From Cystobacter fuscus (GTDB lineage: Bacteria > Myxococcota > Myxococcia > Myxococcales > Myxococcaceae): a stretch of 64,000 bases of DNA. The DNA lies in NCBI RefSeq assembly GCF_002305875.1, contig NZ_CP022098.1, positions 10,230,001 through 10,294,000 on the forward strand. Direction: 5' to 3'. Below the pieces are notes generated by a model. The model did no database searches. It saw only the letters and a list, made by a program, of their open reading frames with translations, and was not told where the DNA came from. Shown here piece by piece: positions 17,590-25,893 of the stretch; the stretch's first letter is position 1; each line of letters starts with the position of its first letter. Both the position numbers and the translations under genes were made by a program.

Positions 17590-18942
17590 ATGCGTGCCCT
17601 GTTCCTCTCCGCCCTGCTCTCGGCCGCTCCCCCCACGCCGGCGCAGGCCCAGAAGCTCGCCGCCCAGGGCAACTGGGATGAGCTGTACCTGGCCTGGGCC
17701 GCGGTGAAACCCAAGACCCACTCCCCCGCCGAGCGCCGCACCATCGCCACCGCCCTGCTCCAGGGATGCGAGACCCTCGCCGGCTCGGACGCCGTCATGG
17801 CGTACTCGCTCGCCGAGCGTGCCGTGAACTTCATGGAGACGGTGCCGGGCCTGCGCTGCCTGGTCCGCACGGCGCTCGTCACCGACCAGCGCGGCGCCGC
17901 CGAGGAGGCCCTGCGCCAGGGACTGGAGCACTTCCCCAAGCAGGGCTACTTCGGGCTGGAGCTGGGCCGGCTGCTGCTCGAGGACAAGGACCCGGAGGGT
18001 GCGCTCGCGGCGCTGCGGCGCGTTCCCTCGCGCGCCCCCGAGGCGCCCCAGGCCCGGGCCCTGCTGCAGAAGGCCCTCGCCTCGGCGAACGAGGAGAACG
18101 AGGCGCGAGCCCAGTTGCGCGCCATCGAGCGGCGCTTCTCGGGCGAGGAGGAGACCCCACCCTCGCGCCCGGCGTCCACCTCGGGGCTCGCCTTCGCCTC
18201 CAGCGTGGGCGAGGACGGCATGCGCACGCGCGCCAACAGCCGCTTCATCGTGAAGTACTTCAACAACGCGCGCGACTTCGGCCAGCGCGCCGACTACGAG
18301 GGCCGCATCGTCGCCGCGCTCGACGAGGCGCGCCACCACACCCGCCAGGTGCTCGGCGAGGCGCGCGAGACGCCCGTCGACGTCGTCCTCTACACCCGCG
18401 AGGAGTTCCGCACCCACCAGGGCGCCGCCCTCGCGCGCGCCGTGGCCGGCCTGTACTCCGCGGGCGCCATCCGCATCAACGACGCCGCCGAGCTCACCCC
18501 CCAAACCAAGGCCACCCTCGTGCACGAGTACGTGCACGCCGTGGTGGATGACCTCGTGGGCGCCGACGCGGGCGGCCAGCCCATCCCCGTCTGGCTCAAC
18601 GAGGGGCTCGCGGAGTACGTGGAGTGGCGCTACCTGGGCAGCGACAAGCCGCCCTACTCGCTCACCAACCGCCTGCGGGGCGCGGCCCAGGCCGGTCAGC
18701 TTCCCTCGCTGTCGCGGATGGCGGGGCAGGCCCTCATCCAGCAGGGTGATCCGGCCCTGGCCTATGGCACCTCGGGCATGGCGGTGCGCGAACTGTTGAG
18801 TCAGGGAGGGCCCGGCCGGCTCCTCGGCCTCATCCGTCAGGTCGGCCAGGGCGACACCTTCGAAGAGGCCCTCCAGCACCAATACGGCCGGAGCGTGACG
18901 CAGTTGGACGAAGCGGTGAAGGCGGCTCTCTCGCGGAGGTAA
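17590..18942 (+). CDS. Gluzincin peptidase (peptidase MA-like) with N-terminal TPR-like helices
   Basis: 450 residues. A short hydrophobic N-terminus (MRALFLSALLSAAPPTPAQA) is probably a signal peptide. Helical TPR-like repeats occupy about 20-180. The peptidase domain (about 215-440) carries HEYVHA with zinc ligands His312 and His316 and catalytic Glu313. Downstream, LNEGLAEYVEW supplies the third ligand Glu. Peptidase MA-family proteins with TPR arms are frequent in myxobacteria and are presumed periplasmic; substrates are unknown. It is a single gene, divergent from the beta-helix lipoprotein. Confidence 0.82.
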   Translation: MRALFLSALLSAAPPTPAQAQKLAAQGNWDELYLAWAAVKPKTHSPAERRTIATALLQGCETLAGSDAVMAYSLAERAVNFMETVPGLRCLVRTALVTDQRGAAEEALRQGLEHFPKQGYFGLELGRLLLEDKDPEGALAALRRVPSRAPEAPQARALLQKALASANEENEARAQLRAIERRFSGEEETPPSRPASTSGLAFASSVGEDGMRTRANSRFIVKYFNNARDFGQRADYEGRIVAALDEARHHTRQVLGEARETPVDVVLYTREEFRTHQGAALARAVAGLYSAGAIRINDAAELTPQTKATLVHEYVHAVVDDLVGADAGGQPIPVWLNEGLAEYVEWRYLGSDKPPYSLTNRLRGAAQAGQLPSLSRMAGQALIQQGDPALAYGTSGMAVRELLSQGGPGRLLGLIRQVGQGDTFEEALQHQYGRSVTQLDEAVKAALSRR

Positions 18943-18970
18943 CAGGCAGGCGGAATCCGCGTTCGTGAAG

Positions 18971-18999
18971 TTTACCCCCCTTGCCGACTCTCCTAGACT
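18971..18999 (+). promoter_or_regulatory. Candidate housekeeping promoter for the repeat-protein gene
   Basis: TTTACC (18971-18976) and TAGACT (18994-18999) are separated by 17 bp, resembling -35 and -10 elements. They lie 70 bp upstream of the 19070 start and after the stop of the peptidase gene. Matching is 4/6 in each box, so this is only suggestive in GC-rich DNA. Confidence 0.35.
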
Positions 19000-19033
19000 C
19001 GCGCGCGGAAATTTCTTGCTTGGCGCTGTGACG

Positions 19034-19049
19034 GGAGAGCCGGCTCTCC
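19034..19049. promoter_or_regulatory. Perfect 16-bp palindrome in the leader of the repeat-protein gene
   Basis: GGAGAGCCGGCTCTCC reads the same on both strands. It lies between the candidate promoter and the GAGGTGACGG ribosome site of the 19070 gene. It may be a repressor site or a leader hairpin; the sequence does not decide which. Confidence 0.4.
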
Positions 19050-19069
19050 GGTTCGCAGCGAGGTGACGG

Positions 19070-22000
19070 ATGTCCGACACGAGCGTGGCGATGAGGGAGT
19101 TTCGCTTCCTGGACGAGAAGCGGACGCAGGGGAGTCTTTCCCCCGCGGAACAAGCTCGATGGACCGAGCTCCAGGGATTCCTGGGCGGCCAGGGTGCGTC
19201 CACGCAGCCCGCGGAGGCCGTGGACTACGCGCAACAGCCCCAGGGCTACTACGGCGATGATGGCCAGTGGTACGCCTACCCCGCTGGCTACGATCCCCAG
19301 CAGCCCCAGGGCTACTACGGCGCCGATGGCCAGTGGTACGCCTACCCCGCTGGCTACGATCCCCAGCAGCCCCAGGGCTACTACGGCGATGATGGCCAGT
19401 GGTACGCCTACCCCGCTGGCTACGATCCCCAGCAGCCCCAGGCCTATGATCCCCAGGCCTACGCGCAGCAGCAGCCCCAGGGCTACTACGGCGATGATGG
19501 CCAGTGGTACGCCTACCCCGCTGGCTACGATCCCCAGCAGCCCCAGGCCTATGATCCCCAGGCCTACGCGCAGCAGGACTCGGACCACACGACGCCTTTC
19601 GCCCAACCCCTCTCGGCCCAGGACGCCCAGGCCGGGAACGATGCCGTCCTCGAGGCCCCGCCCACCGACGAGCTGACCGCGCTTCCGCTCGAGTCCGAGC
19701 CCCAGTCCCTGGATGGGGCCCAGCCCGCCGACGATGTCTTCGAGGTGGCCGACACCGACCTGACGCCCGTCAGCGAGGCCATCAGCATTCCCGAGCCTGT
19801 CGAGACGGTCGACATGAGCGACTGGGAGGACACCACCACGCCCTCGGCGACCGCGCTCGCCTCCCCGCCTCCGACTCCCGCTCCCGTGAGGGGCGCCTCG
19901 GAGCCCATCCAGGAACTGGGTGAGGACGACTTCTCCTCGCTCAACACCGACACGGACCCCATCCCCGTCTCCTCCCCGCCGCCCGTGCACGAGGAGCTGC
20001 TGGCTCAGCCCCAGACCCTCGACATCCCGGCCACGGACGTCTCGGTGCTCGACACCGCGGACGGTCCGCTCCAAGCCGAGCCGATGTTCGCCGAGGAGCC
20101 CATGGCCCCCGTCTCCGAGGAGTGGGCCTCCGCGCCGCTCGCGGTGGATGGCGCCGCCACGGCCCCTCCGCCCACCGAGGACGCATGGGATGCCAGCGCG
20201 CACCGCTCCTTCGATGCCACCTCCACCGAGGAGGCCCTGAGGGACGCGGACCGGATGGAGGTCACCGCGTCGTACGCGCTGCCCGCCTATCAGGAACCGC
20301 AACCCTACCCCGCGGAGACCCCCGCGGCCGACGAAGCGCCCACGTTCGATGTCTCCGAGCTCGAAGCCGCTCCCGAGCCGGCCCCCACGGACGCCTCGCT
20401 GGAGACCCCGTGGGAGACCGCGCCGGAGGTGGCACCGAGCAGCGCGCCCGTCGAGCAACCGCCCTCCGCGCAGCTCTCGGCGGAGCCCGAGTCCACGGAG
20501 CAGCCCACCTTCGACGTGGCCGACCTTGGCGCCGAGATGGAACCCGCTCCGGCCGCCATGGAAGACCCGGCCGATTACCGCCCGACCACGCTGGAGCTCA
20601 ATCCAGTGCAGGTGGGACCCGATCTGGTGGCGGACACCGTCCAGGTCGCCGACTCGTTCAACCCCGAGGCCACCCAGCCGTCGGACTGGGGCACGAGTGA
20701 GCAGACGTTCGACACGGGCCATCCGGGAGACCCCGTCCCGCTCACCAGCGCCTCCGACTACCTGGGACACAACACGCGGCACGCCGACGGCACGGTGTCC
20801 GACGAGCCGGTGCCGCTCGAGGCGGACATCCGCTCGAGCTGGATGAGCAACGACCTGGACCACGGCACCGCGGAGCCGCTCCAGTTGCAGAGCGCCGCGG
20901 ACTTCATGAACACGCCGGAGTTCATCTCGGCGAGCGCCACCTGGGGTCATCGGCCGGAGAGCGAGCAGCCCGTCCAGGAGACCCACGCCGCCGAGGAGCC
21001 GTATGGCTACGGCACGGCGTACGACGGCAACGGGTCGAGCGACGCCGCGGGCTGGGGCACTCCGAGCGACGTGGCCCCGGCCACCGAGGCCCAGCCCGAG
21101 TGGTCCACTCCCGCCAGCGAGTCGGCCCCCATCGAGGCCCAGCCGGAATGGGCCGCTCAGCCCGAGGAGGCCCAGCCGGTGCTGGAGGCCCAGCCCGAGG
21201 AAGCCCAGCCCGTCATGGAGGCTCAGCCCGAGTGGGCCGCTCAGCCCGAAGAGGCCCAGCCGGTGCTGGAGGCTCAGCCCGAAGAGGCCCAGCCCGTCAT
21301 GGAGGCTCAGCCCGAGTGGGCCACTCAGCCCGAAGAGGCCCAGCCCGTCATGGAGGCTCAGCCCGAAGAGGCCCAGCCCGTCATGGAGGCTCAGCCCCAA
21401 TGGGCCGCTCAGCCCGAAGAGGCCCAGCCGGTGCTGGAGGCCCAGCCCGAAGAGGCCCAGCCCGTCATGGAGGCTCAGCCCGAATGGGCCGCTCAGCCCG
21501 AAGAGGCCCAGCCGGTGCTGGAGGCCCAGCCCGAGGAAGCCCAGCCCGTCATGGAGGCTCAGCCCGAGTGGGCCGCTCAGCCCGAAGAGGCCCAGCCGGT
21601 GCTGGAGGCCCAGTCCGAGTGGGACGCCCAGCCTGAGGCCCAGTCCGAGTGGGCCGCTCAAGCGGAGGCCCAGCCGGTGATGGAGGCCCAGTCCGAGTGG
21701 GGCGCCCAGCCTGAGGTCCAGTCCGAGTGGGGCGCCCAGCCCGAGGAAGCCCAGCCCGTCATGGAGGCTCAGCCCGAGGAAGCCCAGCCCGAGTGGGCCG
21801 CGCAACCGGAGGCCCAGTCCGAGTGGGGCACCCAACCCGGGGAAGCCCAGCCCGTCATGGAGGCTCAGCCCGAGGAAGCCCAGCCGTGGGCCGCGCAGCC
21901 GGAGGCCCAGCCGGTGATGGAGGCCCAGTCCGAGTGGGGCGCCCAGCCGGAAGCCCAGCCCGAATGGGGCGCCCAGCCGGTGATGGAGGCGCAGCCCGAA

Positions 22001-23374
22001 TGGGGCGCTCAGCCGGAGGCGCAGCCCGAATGGGGCGCTCAGCCGGAGGCCCAGGCCGAATGGGGCGCCCAGCCGGTGATGGAGGCCCAGCCCGAGTGGA
22101 GTGCCCAGGGCGAGTGGGCGAGCGCCGAGGCCCAACCCGGCATCGGGGCTCAGACGGATTGGTCGGCACCCGCCGACCCCTACGCGCCCACTGGCACGCA
22201 TTCCGACTGGAGCGCGTCAGCGGAGGCCCAGCCCGCCGCCGAGGCTCAGCCCGAGTGGGCCACGCCCGCGCCCGAGCCACTCCCGGGCCAGGACTCCGCC
22301 CACTGGACGGAGCCCGCGCAGCCCGAGTGGTCGACGGATGGCACCGCCTCGCAGTGGGGTGCGCCGGGCGAGCAGGCTCCGGCTCCCTCCGAGTGGGCGG
22401 CGTCGGAGCCCGCCTCGGGGACGGCCACGCCTGAATGGAGCGCTCCCGCCGCGGAGCAGGACTCCACCTGGGCCAGCCCCATGCAGAGCGAATGGAGCGC
22501 TCCCGCCGCCTCCGAGTCGTGGGAACAAGCCCAGGAGAGCGCCGCGCCCGCCGAGCCACCGCCGCCCGCCGAGCCCGACCTCCCCGTCATGGAAGCCGAG
22601 CCCGAGCCAGTGCGTCTGGCCACGATGGACTTCCAGGAGATCGATCTCTCGGATGAGGTCGAGGAGGCTCCGGCGGTGGCGCCGACTCCCGTCGCGCCTC
22701 CGCCCGCCCCCGCGCCCGTGCCCAGGGCTCCGGCTCCCGCTGCTCCGGCACCGCGAAGCGTGGCGCTCCCCAAGGCGCCTCCGCCCGCGCCCGTGACGCC
22801 TCCGCCCGCGCCCGTGACGCCTCCGCCCGCGCCCGCGCCGCTCCCGAGGGCCCAGACCACTCCACCGGTCTTCGCCATTCCGACCGCGCCCGCCGCTCCA
22901 GCCGCCCTCGTGCCCGGCTCTCCGCCGCCGCGAGCCTCGCGACAGGCCATGGCGACCGTGACGACCCCGCCAGCGGCCCAGGCCGCCGTGGCTCCCCTCA
23001 ATGCCTTCATCGCGGGCGAGCACCGCGTCATCATCCACACGGTGGAGGGACAGGTGAAGCGAGGCGCCATCCGCGACGTGGACCTGCTCGACGCGGCCAT
23101 CCCCCTGGAGCAGCAGGCCGGCTTCGCCCCCGAGTCCATCGCCATCCAGCGCGTGAAGGCCATCTTCTTCATGCTCGCCACGGGCAGCCGTCCCCCTCAA
23201 CCCGAGGGACAGAAGATCCGCGTCACCTTCAACGACGGCCGCCAGGTCGCGGGCTTCTCCAACGACTACCAGGGCACGGGCCAGGGCTTCTTCGTCATCC
23301 CTGCGGACACCCGTACCAACACCTCGCGCATCTTCATCTACCGCTCCAGCGTGCAGACCGTCGCCGAAGGTTGA
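19070..23374 (+). CDS. Giant low-complexity repeat protein with DUF6982-like C-terminal domain
   Basis: 1434 residues. The short N-terminus (REFRFLDEKRTQGSLSPAEQ) is a helix of the kind that opens several myxobacterial PilZ/regulatory proteins. Four aromatic repeats follow (about 59-170; unit GYYGDDGQWYAYPAGYDPQ). An acidic Pro/Ala/Glu region leads to a long EAQP repeat tract (about 670-1015; alternating EAQPVMEAQPEWAAQ and EEAQPVLEAQ forms), then a Pro-rich spacer with PPPAPVT repeats. A folded C-terminal domain (about 1311-1434; GEHRVIIHTVEGQVKRGAI, VKAIFFMLATG, IRVTFNDGRQVAGFS) resembles DUF6982, which is related to PilZ-like beta barrels. There is no signal peptide or transmembrane helix, so it is probably cytoplasmic. 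The composition suggests a scaffold or condensate-forming protein (inference). Repeat number is likely to vary between strains. Confidence 0.85.
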   Translation: MSDTSVAMREFRFLDEKRTQGSLSPAEQARWTELQGFLGGQGASTQPAEAVDYAQQPQGYYGDDGQWYAYPAGYDPQQPQGYYGADGQWYAYPAGYDPQQPQGYYGDDGQWYAYPAGYDPQQPQAYDPQAYAQQQPQGYYGDDGQWYAYPAGYDPQQPQAYDPQAYAQQDSDHTTPFAQPLSAQDAQAGNDAVLEAPPTDELTALPLESEPQSLDGAQPADDVFEVADTDLTPVSEAISIPEPVETVDMSDWEDTTTPSATALASPPPTPAPVRGASEPIQELGEDDFSSLNTDTDPIPVSSPPPVHEELLAQPQTLDIPATDVSVLDTADGPLQAEPMFAEEPMAPVSEEWASAPLAVDGAATAPPPTEDAWDASAHRSFDATSTEEALRDADRMEVTASYALPAYQEPQPYPAETPAADEAPTFDVSELEAAPEPAPTDASLETPWETAPEVAPSSAPVEQPPSAQLSAEPESTEQPTFDVADLGAEMEPAPAAMEDPADYRPTTLELNPVQVGPDLVADTVQVADSFNPEATQPSDWGTSEQTFDTGHPGDPVPLTSASDYLGHNTRHADGTVSDEPVPLEADIRSSWMSNDLDHGTAEPLQLQSAADFMNTPEFISASATWGHRPESEQPVQETHAAEEPYGYGTAYDGNGSSDAAGWGTPSDVAPATEAQPEWSTPASESAPIEAQPEWAAQPEEAQPVLEAQPEEAQPVMEAQPEWAAQPEEAQPVLEAQPEEAQPVMEAQPEWATQPEEAQPVMEAQPEEAQPVMEAQPQWAAQPEEAQPVLEAQPEEAQPVMEAQPEWAAQPEEAQPVLEAQPEEAQPVMEAQPEWAAQPEEAQPVLEAQSEWDAQPEAQSEWAAQAEAQPVMEAQSEWGAQPEVQSEWGAQPEEAQPVMEAQPEEAQPEWAAQPEAQSEWGTQPGEAQPVMEAQPEEAQPWAAQPEAQPVMEAQSEWGAQPEAQPEWGAQPVMEAQPEWGAQPEAQPEWGAQPEAQAEWGAQPVMEAQPEWSAQGEWASAEAQPGIGAQTDWSAPADPYAPTGTHSDWSASAEAQPAAEAQPEWATPAPEPLPGQDSAHWTEPAQPEWSTDGTASQWGAPGEQAPAPSEWAASEPASGTATPEWSAPAAEQDSTWASPMQSEWSAPAASESWEQAQESAAPAEPPPPAEPDLPVMEAEPEPVRLATMDFQEIDLSDEVEEAPAVAPTPVAPPPAPAPVPRAPAPAAPAPRSVALPKAPPPAPVTPPPAPVTPPPAPAPLPRAQTTPPVFAIPTAPAAPAALVPGSPPPRASRQAMATVTTPPAAQAAVAPLNAFIAGEHRVIIHTVEGQVKRGAIRDVDLLDAAIPLEQQAGFAPESIAIQRVKAIFFMLATGSRPPQPEGQKIRVTFNDGRQVAGFSNDYQGTGQGFFVIPADTRTNTSRIFIYRSSVQTVAEG
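19244..19576 (+). repeat. 66-bp in-frame tandem repeats (4 units) encoding aromatic repeats
   Basis: Units start at 19244, 19310, 19376 and 19481. The first three are directly head to tail at 66 bp; a 39-bp spacer encoding QAYDPQAYAQQQP separates the third and fourth. The copies are nearly identical at DNA level (GAT versus GCC at one codon in unit two), which indicates recent expansion or gene conversion. Confidence 0.9.
21085..22110 (+). repeat. Degenerate EAQP-type tandem repeats, about 1 kb
   Basis: The segment consists of alternating short in-frame units built on GAGGCCCAGCCC-like DNA. They encode EAQPVMEAQPEW, AAQPEEAQPVL and, toward the 3' end, WGAQPEAQPEW variants. Long stretches are near-identical at DNA level, so slippage or unequal recombination is likely, and short-read assembly could be wrong here. 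Confidence 0.85.
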
Positions 23375-23377
23375 GTT

Positions 23378-23401
23378 CCACTCGGAGTCCACCCCGAGTG
23401 G
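23378..23401 (+). terminator. Hairpin just after the repeat-protein gene
   Basis: CCACTCGG and CCGAGTGG form a perfect 8-bp stem with an 8-base loop, starting 3 bp after the stop codon. It has no T-run, so it may protect the 3' end or assist the stronger terminator downstream. Confidence 0.45.
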
Positions 23402-23468
23402 GTGCGTGAGAGGACCCGCGGACCTATCTTCCCCGCGGGCGCTCGACATCCAGGACGCCCTTGAACCA

Positions 23469-23508
23469 ACGGCCCCCTGGAACCTCCGGGTTCCAGGGAG
23501 GCCGTTTC
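23469..23508 (+). terminator. Strong intrinsic terminator upstream of the methyltransferase gene
   Basis: The arms ACGGCCCCCTGGAACC and GGTTCCAGGGAGGCCGT pair over 16 bp with a single bulge around a 4-base loop, followed by TTTCCT. It lies only 24 bp before the ATG at 23532, so it either ends the repeat-protein transcript or attenuates transcription into the methyltransferase-flavoprotein pair. Confidence 0.7.
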
Positions 23509-23531
23509 CTCTTGGAACGGGTGTGACTGCG

Positions 23532-24116
23532 ATGGTGATGTCCGATTCCGCACGGGCCTGGCTGCTCTTCCTGGGGTTCATCCTGGTCGAGCGCCTCTTC
23601 GAGCTCGTCCTCTCCGCGCGCAACGCGCGCCGGGCACTGGCCCAGGGAGGCCGGGAGGTCGGGCAGGAGCACTACCGGGTGATGACGGTGCTCCACACGG
23701 CGTTCCTGCTGGCCTGCGCGGGCGAGGTGCTCGTCTTCCAGCGGACCTTCCCAGGGGTGCTGGGGTGGGCCGCGCTCGTGGGAGCCGTGGCGGCACAGGC
23801 GCTGCGCTACTGGGCGATCTCCACGCTCGGCGAGCGCTGGAACACGCGCATCATCTTCATTCCCGGGGCGCGGCCGGTGACCTCCGGCCCCTACCGCTTC
23901 GTGCGCCATCCCAACTACGTCGCGGTCATCCTGGAGATGGCGTGCATCCCCCTCATCCACGGAGGCTACCTGACGGCCCTCCTGTTCTCGGTGGCCAACG
24001 CGGTGCTGCTCTCCGTACGCATCCGCGCGGAGGAGGCGGCGCTCGGCGCCGAGTACCAACGGGCCTTCCAGGCACGTCCCCGCTTCATTCCCGGAAGCGC
24101 CCATGAGCCGCGCTGA
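23532..24116 (+). CDS. Isoprenylcysteine carboxyl methyltransferase-like membrane protein
   Basis: 194 residues from ATG 23532; another ATG at 23538 is possible and the ribosome site is weak. About five hydrophobic helices precede the ICMT/PEMT-like SAM-binding end: TSGPYRFVRHPNYVAVILE (about 118-136) and VRIRAEEAALGAEYQRAF. In bacteria such proteins often O-methylate alkylresorcinols or alkylpyrones beside type III polyketide synthases (SrsB in Streptomyces). Here it is followed 12 bp later by an FAD-dependent oxidoreductase of the SrsC/geranylgeranyl-reductase type, but no polyketide synthase is present in the window. Confidence 0.82.
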   Translation: MVMSDSARAWLLFLGFILVERLFELVLSARNARRALAQGGREVGQEHYRVMTVLHTAFLLACAGEVLVFQRTFPGVLGWAALVGAVAAQALRYWAISTLGERWNTRIIFIPGARPVTSGPYRFVRHPNYVAVILEMACIPLIHGGYLTALLFSVANAVLLSVRIRAEEAALGAEYQRAFQARPRFIPGSAHEPR

Positions 24117-24128
24117 GGCCGCCGCGCC

Positions 24129-25238
24129 ATGACGAAGACGGACGTGGCGATCGTGGGCGGAGGACCCTCGGGGCTCGCGGTGGCCATCCACGCCGCGCGT
24201 CGGGGAATCTCCACGCTCCTCTTCGAGCGGCAGGGACTGCCCCGCGACAAGGCCTGTGGGGAGGGGTTGATGCCCGCGGGCCTGCGCGAGCTCGAGGCGC
24301 TCGGGGCGCGCGCGCACCTCACCCCGGCCGACTGTGCCCCCATCGTGGGCATCCGCTACCTCCAGGAGGATGGCACCTCGGTCGAGGGCCGCCTGCCCTC
24401 GCCCGGTGGGCTCGGCATCCGCCGGCTCGCCCTGGAGATGGCGCTGGAGCGCGTGGCCCGGAACGTGGGCGTGGAGATCCGCGAACACGCCCAGGTCACC
24501 ACGGTGGATCGCACGTCCGAGCGCGTACGGCTGACGACCGCCACCGGAGAGCAGGTGGAGGCACGCCTGCTGGTGGCCGCGGATGGACTGGCCTCGCCAC
24601 TGCGGAGGGACCAGGGCCTGGACATGGAGTCGAGCGCCTCGGCGCCCAAGCGCTATGGCCTGCGCCAGCACTTCCGGATGAAGCCCTGGACGCCCTTCGT
24701 GGAGGTCCACTTCGCCCAGGGCGTGGAGGCCTATGTCACGCCCGCGGGTGGCGAGCGCGTGGGCGTGGCCTTCCTCTGGCAGGACGGAGGAATACAGGGG
24801 CACATCGGCTTCGCCGAGCTCGTGCGCCACTTCCCCGCGTTGCGGGCCCGGCTCGAGGGCGCGCCCCCGGACTCCTCGCCACGAGGCGCGGGGCCCCTGG
24901 AGCGCGGCGTGCGCGCCCGGAGTCTGGACCGCTTCGTGCTGGTGGGAGACGCGGCGGGGTACGTGGATGCCATCACCGGCGAGGGGCTGACGCTCGCCTT
25001 CCGCTCCGCGGCCGAGCTGGGACGGCGGCTGCCCGAGGTGCTCGCGAATGGGGCGTCGCGCACGTCGCTCGCCGGCTATGAGCGGGCGGTGCGCGCGCCC
25101 TATCTCCGCTACGTGTTCTTCACCCGGCTGCTGCTCACCCTGGCGCGGCGTCCCGGGTTGCGCGCCCGGATCATCCGCCAGCTCGCTCGCGTGCCGCCCG
25201 TCTTCGAGTGGATGCTCCACCAGGTCATCGAGCCGTGA
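24129..25238 (+). CDS. FAD-dependent oxidoreductase, geranylgeranyl-reductase/aromatic-hydroxylase type
   Basis: 369 residues. The N-terminal FAD-binding motif is DVAIVGGGPSGLAVAIHAAR. A FERQ...DKACGEGLMP segment is characteristic of the geranylgeranyl reductase/alkylresorcinol hydroxylase group. The DG motif is LLVAADGLASPLRR and the GD motif is FVLVGDAAGYVDAITGEGL. A terminal basic helix could touch the membrane. It overlaps in operon sense with the methyltransferase-like gene, so a joint modification of a lipid or phenolic product is likely (inference). Candidate substrates include alkylresorcinols, quinones and isoprenoid lipids. Confidence 0.82.
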   Translation: MTKTDVAIVGGGPSGLAVAIHAARRGISTLLFERQGLPRDKACGEGLMPAGLRELEALGARAHLTPADCAPIVGIRYLQEDGTSVEGRLPSPGGLGIRRLALEMALERVARNVGVEIREHAQVTTVDRTSERVRLTTATGEQVEARLLVAADGLASPLRRDQGLDMESSASAPKRYGLRQHFRMKPWTPFVEVHFAQGVEAYVTPAGGERVGVAFLWQDGGIQGHIGFAELVRHFPALRARLEGAPPDSSPRGAGPLERGVRARSLDRFVLVGDAAGYVDAITGEGLTLAFRSAAELGRRLPEVLANGASRTSLAGYERAVRAPYLRYVFFTRLLLTLARRPGLRARIIRQLARVPPVFEWMLHQVIEP

Positions 25239-25259
25239 GCGCGCGACCGCGCGGGGCCA

Positions 25260-25787
25260 CTAATAGCCGTGCGTCGGAGAGCCGGGACCGGCCTCATTGA
25301 GCCAGCGAGCCAGGGCGAGCGCGCTCGGCTCGTCGAGCAGCGTCTCGTAGGAGGGCATCGCCGTGTTGGGGAGAAACTTCTCGGGGGTGCGGATCCACTT
25401 CGCCAACATCTCGGGGGACTTGTGGGGAGCCGTGAGGATCTTCCCGTGGTAGCGGGCACCGGGCGCGTGACACACCGGGCAGCCGAGCTTCGTGAAGAGC
25501 GCCGCGGGGTCCACCGGGGGCTTGGCCGCCTTGGCGGGCGGGGTCTTGCCAGGAGCCTTCTTGCCGGGAGTCTTCTTCTCGGGCGCCTTCTTCTCGGGTG
25601 CCTTCTTCTCCGGCGCCTTCTTCTCGGATGCCTTCTTCTCCGGCGCCTTCTTCTCCGGCGTGCCCTGCGTTGGGGCCTCACGGGCCTCGGCGATGCGCTC
25701 GCCTCCGCCCCACAGGGCACAGGTGGCGATCAAGGCACCAGCGAACGCGCGCCAGCGCGACGCTCGCGAACATCTCGTGTTCATCAT
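25260..25787 (-). CDS. Secreted c-type cytochrome with Lys/Pro repeat linker
   Basis: 175 residues from ATG 25787 (an adjacent ATG at 25784 is equally possible). A signal peptide (RAFAGALIATCALWGGG, cleavage near EA-REA) is followed by a KKAPE repeat linker (about 40-85). A monohaem domain has CPVCH and a distal Met in NTAMPSY. The haem domain is about 75 residues, the class I mini-cytochrome size. The lysine-rich linker is unusual and could bind an anionic surface or partner. It converges with the flavoprotein gene. Confidence 0.85.
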   Translation of the reverse strand: MMNTRCSRASRWRAFAGALIATCALWGGGERIAEAREAPTQGTPEKKAPEKKASEKKAPEKKAPEKKAPEKKTPGKKAPGKTPPAKAAKPPVDPAALFTKLGCPVCHAPGARYHGKILTAPHKSPEMLAKWIRTPEKFLPNTAMPSYETLLDEPSALALARWLNEAGPGSPTHGY

Positions 25788-25840
25788 GAAACACCACGAT
25801 GCCTCATCCCGGGGCATGAGCCAAGGAGCCCCAACGACGA

Positions 25841-25864
25841 CGGGGCCCCGTTACCAGGGCCCCG
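25841..25864 (-). terminator. Hairpin after the yceI-like gene
   Basis: CGGGGCCC and GGGCCCCG form a perfect 8-bp stem with loop CGTTACCA, 30 bp beyond the YceI stop on the minus strand and before the cytochrome gene. There is no T-run; it may be a rho-assisted or partial terminator. Confidence 0.45.
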
Positions 25865-25893
25865 CCGGGTGCTGCGCCGGACTTCGCCGGGAA

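Noticed and set aside
19244-19576. CRISPR-like regularly spaced repeats
   Set aside because: Units are in-frame multiples of three, contiguous and protein-coding, with no unique spacers.
18830-22201. 1123-codon minus-strand frame with LGL/GLFGL repeats
   Set aside because: The repeats are the reverse complement of the EAQP and aromatic repeats of the real plus-strand gene; no start context or folded part.
23378-23532. tRNA or small RNA gene between the repeat protein and the methyltransferase-like gene
   Set aside because: The structures are explained by two terminator-type hairpins; no cloverleaf could be drawn.
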